NCBI GenBank assembly: GCA_003833135.1
Contig: QZLH01000389.1
Coordinates: 9,630-50,646, forward strand
Source: Oehlia diaphana
Lineage: Eukaryota; Glomeromycota; Glomeromycetes; Glomerales; Glomeraceae
Direction of reading: 5' to 3'
Length of the DNA stretch: 41,017 nt
Below are positions 20,944 through 31,134 of this stretch, one piece after another. The stretch's first letter is position 1. The number at the start of each line of letters is the position of its first letter. Both the position numbers and the translations under genes were made by a program. Below the pieces are notes generated by a model. That model was not told the origin of the DNA. It made no database searches and saw only the letters and a list, made by a program, of their open reading frames with translations.

Positions 20944-22119
20944 CACTACCCTCCAAAAAGTATCCGGTCAAGCTCAACTTGATTTTCTCAAGATTGAATA
21001 TATAAAGTATTATTTTTTTTTTAAAAAAAACAATTCCCCTGGTTCTAACGATTAAAATGAATGTATTTTTATTGTGTTACGATGCTTGTACCAGATTTGG
21101 CAATAAAACAAATAATAATGCCTCAATTTTGCCAACGCTGATCTTTGCTTTTTTTTGTTACTGCGCCATTCGGCTACTTTTAAAATGGTGAATTGAGTGA
21201 GAGTGAGCAAATTATTGGCCTTTGGAAAGGAGGAAGAACTCATGAAGCTATCAATCATGTTCTAAAATTTCCTAAAAGTACCGTTACAGACACGATTGTT
21301 CGATACAAAAATTTTAATACTGGATTAACAGCTAAAAGAAGAGTGGGAAAGAATTCCATCCGAAACTTACATTAGCTTAATTGAGAGCATGCCACGCTGA
21401 ATTGAAGCATGCATTAAAAACAATGGATGGCCAACTAAATATTAATTATTATTAATAAAATATGATCTTTATTGGTTGAACGGATACTTTTGGAAGGGTA
21501 GTGTATNNNNNNNNNNNNNNNNNNNNNNNNNNNNNNNNNNNNNNNNNNNNNNNNNNNNNNNNNNNNNNNNNNNNNNNNNNNNNNNNNNNNNNNNNNNNNN
21601 NNNNNNNNNNNNNNNNNNNNNNNNNNNNNNNNNNNNNNNNNNNNNNNNNNNNNNNNNNNNNNNNNNNNNNNNNNNNNNNNNNNNNNNNNNNNNNNNNNNN
21701 NNNNNNNNNNNNNNNNNNNNNNNNNNNNNNNNNNNNNNNNNNNNNNNNNNNNNNNNNNNNNNNNNNNNNNNNNNNNNNNNNNNNNNNNNNNNNNNNNNNN
21801 NNNNNNNNNNNNNNNNNNNNNNNNNNNNNNNNNNNNNNNNNNNNNNNNNNNNNNNNNNNNNNNNNNNNNNNNNNNNNNNNNNNNNNNNNNNNNNNNNNNN
21901 NNNNNNNNNNNNNNNNNNNNNNNNNNNNNNNNNNNNNNNNNNNNNNNNNNNNNNNNNNNNNNNNNNNNNNNNNNNNNNNNNNNNNNNNNNNNNNNNNNNN
22001 NNNNNNNNNNNNNNNNATTGAAGCATGCATTAAAAACAATGGATGGCCAACTAAATATTAATTATTATTAATAAAATATGATCTTTATTGGTTGAACGGA
22101 TACTTTTGGAAGGGTAGTG
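20944..22119 (+). mobile_element. Tc1/mariner-type element, deleted, interrupted by assembly gap
   Basis: The left end CACTACCCTCC (20944) and right end GGAAGGGTAGTG (ending 21503 before the gap and 22119 after it) are terminal inverted repeats, continuing into an AAAAGTATCCG motif. TA lies outside each end, within tatata runs. About 21193-21375 encodes the transposase N-terminal helix-turn-helix (EQIIGLWKGGRTHEAINHVL, then PKSTVTDTIVRY). The original start is lost (stops follow the nearest ATG at 21185). At 21380-21440 the frame jumps to the transposase C-terminus (IESMPR, a stop, then IEACIKNNGWPTKY). The catalytic DDE domain between them is missing, so the copy is non-autonomous. Its true length is probably about 560 bp if the gap is artificial. 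Confidence 0.85.
21507..22016. other. Assembly gap (510 N)
   Basis: Unsequenced. The 106 bp before the gap (21401-21506) and the 106 bp after it (22017-22122) read identically, so the two contig ends overlap within the transposon. Confidence 0.98.
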
Positions 22120-22374
22120 TATATATATGAGAATTTGTACGTAACAGATAGAATACTTATACTTGATGACAACTGGGTTTGAACTACTTCCATTACATGA
22201 TATGGTCTACATCCTCCTCTTTTCGATTCAGACCTTAAATTTAAAATGAACTTTTATATTTCTTTTCAGTCTTTCAAGTTTCAAAAGATTTTTTTTTAAT
22301 ATAAATTGATTAAATTGATGTGGATGATTTATATTCAAGTTGCGAGAATGTAGATCTTTCATATAACTCGTGAT

Positions 22375-22495
22375 TTGAGTTACACAATATTTTGTAAAAT
22401 GATACACAAAAAAAAATTTATTTTTTTGTCGGCTTAAATTTTTAATCCATTTTATTCTTGCATTTTAGACTATTTTAAAAGTTAAAGAATTTTTG
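22375..22495 (+). promoter_or_regulatory. Upstream block of kinase E
   Basis: Contains gatttgagttaca, TTTTGTAAAATGATACACAA, an A/T run and ttttAAAAGTTAAAGAA, ending about 35 bp before the ATG. The same elements occur at 15755-15872 upstream of a dead kinase, which marks this as a promoter inherited by duplication. Confidence 0.5.
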
Positions 22496-22529
22496 TTATA
22501 TATTATTTATTAAATACTTTATAATCTCC

Positions 22530-23905
22530 ATGGAACAAAATTATATCAGTGACAATATATTTAAACAAATAAAAGATTTTAATTTTCGGAATTTAACCGA
22601 AGAACAAGAATTAATAATTAATAAATTAATATTAAAAGAAGAATTAAAAGAGTGTTACAAAAAGTATGGTTTATGTGATGAATGTAAACAACCTAATACG
22701 GGTAATATTTGGTGTCATTCATGTAATGCTAAACGTTTTCAACAAAATTTTAAAAATTGGACAAGTGGAAATTCTAATATTGATGAATTAATTCAAGAAT
22801 CTCAACTTAATGCACAAAATAATTGGAAAAAATTGGAATGGATTGAAAATGATAAACTTGAAAATATTGAATATGTTACTAAAGGTGGTTTTGGAATGAT
22901 ATATAAAGCAATTTGGAAAGATGGATGGATATATAGTTGGAATCATGTAACAAATAAATGGAATAGAGATGAAAGAAATACGATTTTTGCTTTAAAATGT
23001 TTAAATAATTCAACATTGGAATTTTTAAACGAGGTAAATATTTTATTAATTAATTCTTATTATATAAAATTATTTTACTAATTTTTTATTATAAATAGGT
23101 TAAAACACACCTCAAAATGAATAATTCAGAATGTATTATTAAAGTTTATGGTATTACTAAAGATCCTAAAACAAATAATTTTATGATGGTATTGGAACAT
23201 GCAACTGATGGTAATTTAAGACAAAGATTAAGTAAATATTTCGATTCCTTTGGTTGGAGGGAGAAAATTGGCATGTTAAGAGATATTGCGTTTGGTCTTA
23301 ATAAGATTCATGAAGAGGAATTAATTCATCAAGATTTTCATAGTGGTAATATATTAAATAGTTTACGTGATTCCACTACAAATATTACTGATTTAGGATT
23401 ATGTAAACCAGCAAATAACAAATCAGAGAATTACGAGATCTTTGGAGTATTGCCATATGTAGCCCCCGAAGTTTTAAGAGAAAAAAAATATACCCAAGCA
23501 AGTAACATTTATAACTTTGGGATTATTATATATGAAGTATTTAATGTATTACCACCCTACCATGATATTGCTCATGATGAGTCATTAGCAATAAAAATCT
23601 GTCAGGGACAAAGACCAGGATTTAATATAAAAGTACCTCAATTAATAGAAGATATAACTAAACAATGTGTAGACGCAGATCCATTAAAAAGACCAACTGC
23701 AAAATATTTGAAAGAAATATTTGATCAATGGTATGGTTTAGTCTATTATAAAAAGGATAGTGTAATTTGTAAACAAATTAATGAAGCAGATGTATTTAAT
23801 GAAAAACTTCCATCTTTTGCAAAATCTGCAATACATCCTCAAGCTATTTATACAAGTAGATTATTAAATTTTGACAATTTACCCGAACCAAAAAATGCTG
23901 ATTGA
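22530..23905 (+). CDS. TKL-type protein kinase E with altered catalytic motifs
   Basis: Two exons, 22530-23033 and 23099-23905 (intron 65 nt), 436 aa. The head has IFKQIKDF..LTEEQELI, Cys pairs C49/C52 and C62/C65, then FQQNFKNWTSGN 70-81. Kinase: TKGGFGMIYK glycine loop 117-126, Lys 156 (FALK), Glu 168 at the junction. The catalytic loop reads HQDFHSGN (245-252), with Arg changed to Gln; DLG is at 266-268 and APE at 291-293. Helix F reads SNIYNFG where relatives have SDIYSFG, losing the conserved Asp (Asn 304), and CVDADP replaces CWDADP. The protein stops right after NLPEPKNAD, with no EYS-type tail exon. The Asp, Asn and Lys of catalysis remain, so weak activity is possible, but this copy looks relaxed or pseudokinase-like. 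It could be a recent pseudogene without a frame break. Confidence 0.85.
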
Positions 23906-25439
23906 TGGGTAGTTATGATTTATGATTTCATAGAATCACATTTTGATATATCATAATTATTTGCGAAATTCTTATTTTTGTACGAAAATAAATTAAATTA
24001 TTTTATCTATTTTTATGTTTATATGATAATTTGTCTTCATTTGTCTCTTATCATTAAACGCATAATATATATTAAATATTTTATTATAAATAAAATTGTT
24101 ATTCTACTTATATTTTATCACAATAAGTTCATAAAAGTATACTTTTTTAATTAGAATATAGGTCGATTTCCAATAAATTTTAAAAGTAAAATTATCTAAT
24201 GCCACAAGTCATATGCAAAAAACATGAATAAATGAGTCCAACGACAAATACATGTACAGAAGGTTTTGCACTTATATAATCATGTGATCGAGAAATTTAT
24301 TTGATCGATTTAGTCAACGATTAATATTATGGAGCGAATACGTATTTGGAACGATTAGCCGATACTGTAAATGATTCACAACATAACGTGACCAAAAGGA
24401 TATTGTACATGATAAATGTCACGTTTTCAGTATTATACAGAACGTCGTATCAATAAATAATTTCGAATTTAAAATAACATGATTGTTGAATGACAATTTC
24501 AGTTATAAAATTAACTTGAAAATACTTTAAATAATGTAATATTCAGAAGTGTGTGGATGGAAAAAAATAAAAACATAATTATTTTAGATAAGAACAACTT
24601 AGGATTAAATAAGTTATATCACTCGTGTAATAAAAAATCAAATCTTGCATTATGTGCAATATCAATATCAATCAAATGCATCAAATAAAATAAGTGTAAT
24701 AGAATTAAAATTTTCTTTATATGGGTTTCAAGACTTAAGTGTAAAATTTAAAGCTTTTAAAGGCTCTAAATATTTCAAATTATTAATTCCATAAATATAA
24801 ATCTTACTTTGTTATTCTGTTTCATATTAATATAAATTACAATACACTTAATTCACGTGTAATTTATCTGAAATTACATTTGGAATTGAAATATCATAAA
24901 TAATTAATCTTACATTTTCAGATTTTTCAGAAATTAACATTTTAGACAGCAGTTGTTTAATTATTATTTTTACATCTCAATTATCTCCTAAAGTTTTATA
25001 AATAAAATGTTTTGATTCAAGTTAGATATACAGTATAAACTATAATAAATAAAAATATATATATATAATTTTCTTTTATTTGGTAAAACATAAAACGATG
25101 ATAAATATTAATGACTCTGATATTTGAAACGGATCAAGAGTAATTAATTATATAATAAAATATGATAATTACGAGATCGAGATAAAAAAAAAAAAAAATA
25201 GTTTATATCATGGAAATTAAAGTAATAGAAAATTTCATAACCATTATTACATCAGTTATCAACACTGAATTTGCTGATTAACTAATCATCATGATATGGT
25301 TACAAACTACGTCAACTTGATATCAAGAAAATTGGTATTTAACCCAGTTTACGAGACTGATCTCTAAACCCATTTTGCAAAAAAAAAAACTGAAAAGAAA
25401 ATAAACTTCGTTCCATTTTAAAGTTAAGTATTCGCCAAT
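23906..25439. other. No gene seen; AT-rich
   Basis: The minus strand of 24650-24985 has short coded-looking pieces (ENVRLIIYDISIPNVI; NPYKENFNSITLILFDAFD) separated by stops, perhaps a worn F-box/LRR-like gene, but too weak to call. Microsatellite (at) at 25050-25070 and poly-A at 25187-25199. Confidence 0.4.
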
Positions 25440-25867
25440 ATTGGTATTAGTCTGTTTTCACATACACGCGTCTCTTTTTGTTGCATGGGGATCATTAAGC
25501 CTGCCCGGAAGTTCAACATGAAGGGTGGATTACTTAATTAGACAGAAAGGATGCTGGGATACTAACGCCTCAGGGTTTAATTGCAAATCCTCCATATTCA
25601 ACATACGTGTAGGAGAGTAGGCTAGCGGAAAGAGCTTATTTCTGGGAGAGTATTGGTCTGTGTCGAGGAGGTTCACTATTCTACCTGACTGTTCAACATG
25701 AAAAGGAATAGCTATATTTATATATTAAGATTGCCTCAACTGTCATGCGTTCAACCGCGTGATTGCGACTGAATAACTTGGATCTGGATGGAGGTTACAA
25801 AAGAATATTGGTGTATGTGTCCATTGGTACTGATAATAACAAGAGACCTCTTTTTTTGCAACAATAG
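25440..25867. other. GC-richer stretch, not recognised
   Basis: Base composition rises sharply compared with the flanks. The phrase gttcaacatgaa occurs twice (about 25513 and 25691). No open frame, tRNA or terminal repeat was found. It may be the 5' flank or inserted element belonging with the Crinkler-like relic downstream. Confidence 0.35.
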
Positions 25868-26282
25868 ATGGGCAAAACAGTCAATTTCACACTAGATCCA
25901 AACCTTTGCCAGCAAAATTCAAGAATTAGCCAATTTTTCTCTAAGACACTCTTAATGAGATGGAATCGTGTTGAACTTTTTACAAATTTTATATATAATG
26001 AGAAACCTGATACGACACCACAAAAAGTACTAAATATTTATAACCAAAGTCTTATTGACATTACTACAATCAAAAATATCAATTATGATATCGTTAATCA
26101 TGTTCGTAAAATTCATGAGCAAAAGAATGTATGAGTTATTTATGTTCGGTCATAGTTTCTTCCATCACCACTTGCCTCCAAATGATTCTTATCAGCAAGT
26201 AAAATGGTTAAAAACCATTGGGGATTCATTACTAGATATAAGAAGGTCTCAGGCAAAAGTAAGTACGAAATTCATTGCATAA
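25868..26282 (+). pseudogene. Coding remnant upstream of the Crinkler-like relic
   Basis: An 88-codon ATG frame (25868-26134) encodes MGKTVNFTLDPNLCQQNSRI.. with RWNRVELFTNFIYNEKPDTT in the middle. The overlapping next frame (to 26282) continues sensibly with YELFMFGHSFFHHHLP..VKWLKTIGDSLLDIRR, which suggests one protein cut by a frameshift near 26125. I do not recognise these parts with certainty. They lie in the same orientation as the relic at 26630-27330 and may be its N-terminal half. Confidence 0.4.
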
Positions 26283-26629
26283 TTAGGCAACACATGAGTA
26301 AAGGGAAATATAACAGATGATACACGAAAAGATTTTCAAAACGCAAGAATAAATGATCGAATGAACCAGAAAATCTGACGTTTATGCTATAAGATATAAT
26401 TGATGTTAGCTATACCCAATTGTGGTATTGATCTTATTCTTACATAGGATTGGAATAGTGAGATCGATAAAGCAAGTTCATCTGGACAATTGGAAATCAC
26501 ATCACAGAACCGACACCAGAAGGATGAGGTATTGCCTTCACATTGTAAGTATGTAGGAACGATGCCGCTTTCCGGGAGATGTTGCGGTCGCTAGTATCCA
26601 AAAACAGCCTAAATTTTTCAGTTCTCATT

Positions 26630-27330
26630 GAGACTCCCTCGAAACCCTTCAACGAATGGATCTTTCTGAGTGTGCGAACTCTACGATAATCTGAATTCTA
26701 GTATTGACGTGTATCACATTTTTCACTGTGGTTGTGTTGACACAAAGAATAAGAAATACAAAGTAGCGTTGCGAAGCTTTTTGACGAACTGGAGGCTCGT
26801 ATTGCAACAACAACTATCGACTTATCCTATGAGGCCACCAAAAGTATCTATTCATACACTTATCTTGCCTCCGCAACATACTCATTTAAAGATCAAGTAA
26901 AGATCGTACTGGAGAAGCTGATCGAGTGGAAAAATGGGCGTGGGAATCTTGACTATGGTATTGAATCACGTATGACCAGTAGAATCATGGGTTTGATCGA
27001 GGTCAAAAAGGACTGATGACTTTAAGCAGGGCTTCGCACAAGCTACTTTACAGTTGGAATCAGTGCTAGGTCGTAAGTGCAAAGCAAACGAAATGGATGA
27101 TGAACCTGGGCTTACAAAATATGGAGGATTGTGACAGATGCGGAAAAATGGTACTTCATGAAATGCACAAGATGCTAAAGGGAAACTATCGTTTAAGCTG
27201 ACAAAGTCACCTCTATTTGTTGCGCACGAAGATGAGGGTATGAAAGACATGGCGGAAAAAGTACTTGGTCATATTATCTGTCATATTATCTGAGTGTTGA
27301 AGGAGACACAAAATGCAGACTCAGTTAACT
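26630..27330 (+). pseudogene. Crinkler-like protein, PD-(D/E)XK-type domain, decayed
   Basis: At least four frames must be joined to follow it. VCELYDNLNSSIDVYHIF..CGCVDTK is at about 26668-26750. An 87-codon open frame without ATG (26753-27016) carries LFDELEARIATTTIDLSYEA and then LDYGIESR..GLIEVKKD. After a +1 shift comes DFKQGFAQATLQLESVLGRK (27018-27077). VTDAEKWYFMKC is at about 27131-27166, and SFKLTKSPLFVAHEDEGM..EKVLGH ends at 27293. The D..(I)EVKK..QGFAQA spacing fits a PD-(D/E)XK nuclease-like core, and the DAEKWYF.KC segment is typical of Crinkler-like proteins of mycorrhizal fungi. A 12-bp duplication (tcatattatctg twice, 27269-27292) brings the stop in. No product is possible. 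Crinklers act as secreted or nuclear effectors or in intragenomic conflict; the role here is unknown. Confidence 0.7.
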
Positions 27331-27758
27331 TAGGCGGTGAGAGAGAACAAGGTCATTAGTTAATCTTACGGAGACTGTAGATATCAGACTAGTGTTCCTT
27401 GACCTAGAATGACCATTATAACTTTATGATTAGTCATAGGTCATAGGAGGCCATCCAAAATTTTGTAAGGTCATATTACTTGTTATCCAAACAAGTTACG
27501 GTATTTAGGAATTAGGAATTCAATAATTTATGATTATATAATTATGACCTATAGTCATTCATAAGTAACTTATTTATTTATGACGTATGATTATCATTTA
27601 AAAACTGTCGTATAAACAACGTGCTGATACTTAGACAACAGTTTAGACTCGCAATTTATTACATAATCATTAACACGAAAAAACACATATAACCTTCAGT
27701 ATCTAATAAAATTTGTTGAAACTATTTTTTACTTCTCGCAAAACAACTTACTATAAAA
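27331..27758. other. No gene seen; ATGACC/GGTCAT repeats
   Basis: About 27400-27570 contains several copies of 'tatgacc/ggtcata' in both orientations (gaccattata, gtcataggtcatagg, atgacctatagtcat). They are probably the remains of a small inverted-repeat element. Confidence 0.4.
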
Positions 27759-28285
27759 ATGGCTAATAACTCCTCATATGGCCCAATTTCACTTGACGTC
27801 TTGTTATCTGATGTACAACCGAGTGATTTAACGAAAAAGTTTCGGAAATACTTAGTACAAAATATCTTTCTGCTACTACAAAAGAATTAGATAAAGTAAA
27901 GGGAATCTTATATGGTGATTTTCAACGACTTTTATGCACGATGACGCAGGAGATAAAAGGACGGATCAAGAATATTCATTTTTTAATCGATACAGGTTCT
28001 CCAAGAACCTCTATATGTGAAGAAGTAATAAATTCATATGGTGATATATTTATTAGTGATCCAAAAGGACCTATTTCAGCTAGGATTAATAAAAGACAAA
28101 TTTCTGTAAAAGTATCAGATAATGATAATTTCAAAGATCTGAACCTCCTTGGGATAGATTTTTTAACTATACATAGGGCGATGTTATTTGTCGATTTCGA
28201 CGAAAAATATTTTACAATCAAGTTTAAGTCGTCACAATCTGAAATTTCTCAGACAGATATTAATGACTCTAGAAAGTTCGGCTAG
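27759..28285 (+). pseudogene. Retropepsin-like aspartic protease gene with one frameshift
   Basis: ATG 27759 opens MANNSSYGPISLDVLLSDVQ-type sequence that runs into a stop at about 27890. In a different frame, sensible coding begins at about 27833 (EKVSEILSTKYLSATTKELD) and continues to the stop at 28285. The second part has the FLIDTGSPRTSI motif (27986-28021), whose D-T-G-S is the active-site signature of retroviral-type and DDI1-like aspartic proteases. LNLLGIDFL follows about 60 residues later, matching the second conserved hydrophobic-Gly motif. The domain is one lobe (about 110 aa), so it would act as a dimer. No reverse transcriptase or integrase is nearby, so it is either a stand-alone host gene or a lone retroelement piece. 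A one-base error near 27830-27840 would also explain the break. Confidence 0.65.
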
Positions 28286-30199
28286 TTATAATTGGATTCT
28301 TTTGATTGTAATTTTTATCCTCGGCGTAATTTTTTCATTCCTCTTGTGTTCAGTATTATTTCTCTAAATGGTTGCGTCAGCACCAATCCGTTGATATAAA
28401 AATTTGTCAGCTTCTACTGATTCAATTACGACTCATTTATTCACTTCTATAATAGCAAGGAATTTATAATTCTCGGATAGATAAAGTTACATTTTTTAAT
28501 AAGAGAGGATTTATTTTGAATCATATTGTATCCAAGCAAATAAAAGAAATTAAAGTATCTTCGGATATGTGCACAATTAAAAGGATAAGCTCAAACAAAA
28601 AGTTATTTTTTTTACTATTACTCTACTTCTCTTCACTAATTTGCTTTTCATTTCCCTTTAGGCAGTAATTAAATTTCCGTTATCATACTTAACTCGAAAA
28701 GTTCTTTAAACGTTACTTTAACTGTACCCCGGGTTTTGAAATAATCCGGTTCTGTAAATCAACCATAGGTGTACGAAAAATTCAAAGTTGTTACAAAATT
28801 TTAAAGTACGAAAATATTTTAAATTTTTGTACGTATGAAATTATTGTTTATTATTCTTTCTCTATAAATTCTTTACAACTGAAAAAAAAAGAATGAATTA
28901 AAGTGATAACATTACAGCATATTATAACATCGCGCTTTTAAATATCAAATAACATCTTTTTCCATAAATCCAATACGACTCAATCCTTAATAGTATATGG
29001 TAAGTCACTAGTCTACATAATAAATAACAATAGTAATATCTTCATAAGATAAGCCATATTTAAGTATATTTGCTTGAAGAAACTCGACATTGAGAGGTTT
29101 AGTGTGGATACTACTAAATGGGATTGTTAAATTTAAATATTAGATATAGTGTCACTATTTCTAATATCTATATTGCAGAGCTGCATCTATAATAATAAAG
29201 AGATTATTTTAAATTTACAAATTGTTGGCAATCAAATTAATATAATAATTTTACCTAAACATCAAGTACTTTATTGTACCTTCCGTCTTTAATAAACAAA
29301 GGAACGCAAACCGTTCAGGTTCGAAGAATAATCAACTTATTTACATCATGCCGGCGCCATGTACATGGAAGTGGAAGTGTAAACTAAATACAATATCTAA
29401 TTGGTCGATAATATGCAGGATAGAACGACATTGCATCTGAAATGCTTAGGAGGAAACGGTTCTACGCTACGCTAATTCATTTATGATAGCAAAAGAATAG
29501 TTCTTCCAAATATTATAATAAATAATATGTTGATGTTGCATCATTGTCAACGGGAATTACTGAATTAAACAGGATGGATTACGTACTATTTATGTCTTCC
29601 TTTATAATAAAAATGTATAATTTGGCGGTGATTATCTGATCTTATTATACATATTGTGAACTAAATTATAATTTTATAATTAATTTTAGCAAGTTCATAT
29701 AAAAAACAAGTTTTTTTTTCTAAATTAACGACAAAAAAAGTCCATCTTTACACTTTTCTTTATTAGATTGCCTTAAGTCATAAATGGAATAATTCATGGA
29801 ATTTTTCTATGGAGTAATCTTTATGGAATATTTATTTGTAATACAGAAAGGAATGAATTTTAACAATGTATAGGTAGGCTGATAGCTGCTGTTATAGACA
29901 TTTATATTGCAGTATTTATTTAAAGTACATAATAAAATATACGAGTACATACCTTTATTTTCTACCAAAATTAAAAAAAAATGAAGTCATTAAAAATAAT
30001 TAAAATTAACGGGCACATTTTTGATCGGCTTTCATATTTGGAAATGCGTGTGATGAACCCTTTATAGTCAAATTTCTTTTTACTTTAGTAAAAAAGTTCC
30101 ATCAAGCGAACTTATCATTTACTTTACGAGAATCTAAAAATAAATTATGTTCGGAGATAACAAAATAGCATAAAAATGTAATGTTAAAAAACACTCATT
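28286..30199. other. No clear gene; possible coding scrap 29008-29139 (-)
   Basis: AT-rich. On the minus strand a 44-codon stop-free piece reads VEFLQANILKYGLSYEDITI..YYVD then a stop. It looks like an amphipathic helical protein end but has no partner exon and no family I can name. Nothing else was recognised. Confidence 0.35.
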
Positions 30200-30290
30200 T
30201 ACATAATTAAAAAATTCTTCTGACGTTTAGAATAGTTTTTCGTGAATTGTGTAATGTGGAACACGTGGCTAATCCAGTTCCGGTTAATGA
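30200..30290 (-). repeat. Dispersed intergenic repeat, copy 3 (inverted)
   Basis: Read on the minus strand: cCGGAAcTGGATTAGCCACGTG, CACATTACACAATTCac, ATTCTAAACGTCA, AGAATTTTTTAATTATG. It matches copies 1 and 2 in order. It lies about 845 bp upstream of kinase F, in the opposite orientation. Confidence 0.5.
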
Positions 30291-31019
30291 TATAATTATA
30301 ACAAAAAAAAGTTTAGTAACTCACATTTCCTTATAATGTTTATTGTATAACATAAATAATTATTAAAATTGCTTTATATAAATTTCATTTCTTTAAAACT
30401 GATTTTTTTTTAATAACAAAATTTTTCGGGTTTTCCGACTCACCCTTTCCTTTTTTGAGTTTGTTTTTTTTAAAACCAAAAATTATCTTACAAATATTTT
30501 AAATATTTTAAATTTTCCTTTATAATTTATACTAAATTTTTTTTTATATAATATTTCTATATAATATTTTTTTTAAAATTATTGTTATATAAGTATATTA
30601 TTGTTTATTTTGTTTTTTAGACTTGAATCTAGATCAGTGATCTGATTGACGCTATGACGTTACGCCGTTACGGTCAGCGACTTTTTTCTGATTCTTATTT
30701 TTAATAATGATAATAATTATTTTTCCTGATTACCGTACTTTTTTGCTAAAATTTTTTTTGTTCTTTCAAGTAATGTAATCAAAATAAATGAATATGTTTT
30801 TTATTTGAATAAACATTTTTCGCATGATTTTTTAGTTAAGATAAATATATTTTTTTACTTAGTATAAATATAATTGGTTTAAATTAAAATTAATAAATTA
30901 ATATATAATTGATGCTAACCCAATTTTTTTTTTTTTTTCGTAAAATTCGTATTACCGAATATTTTATTTTTCTGTCAAATCTATAAAGAAATTTCTTAAC
31001 GAGCTGATTTTTGATTTTG
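30291..31019. other. No gene seen; T-rich spacer
   Basis: Homopolymer-rich. A small palindromic piece gacgttacgccgttacggtc lies at about 30656-30675. Confidence 0.45.
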
Positions 31020-31134
31020 TCGATCGCTGCTGTACGACTGTAATACATTTTATAATGCTGTGGTTTTAAAAAAAATTCCTTTTACTCTTTTTACTCTAGC
31101 TTAAACATAGAGTTGTTGTAACTTTTATCCGAAT
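31020..31134 (+). promoter_or_regulatory. Promoter block of kinase F (shared with C)
   Basis: cgatcgctgctgtacgactg, TAATAC.TTTTATAATGCTGT, an A run and CCTTTTACTC precede the ATG, in the same order as upstream of kinase C (14145-14245, opposite strand). Confidence 0.55.

Noticed and set aside
24650..24985. Possible F-box/LRR relic on the minus strand
   Set aside because: Only two short protein-like pieces between many stops; not enough to name a family.
26966..27250. 94-codon minus-strand frame
   Set aside because: Antisense of the Crinkler-like relic, whose plus-strand frames carry recognisable motifs.
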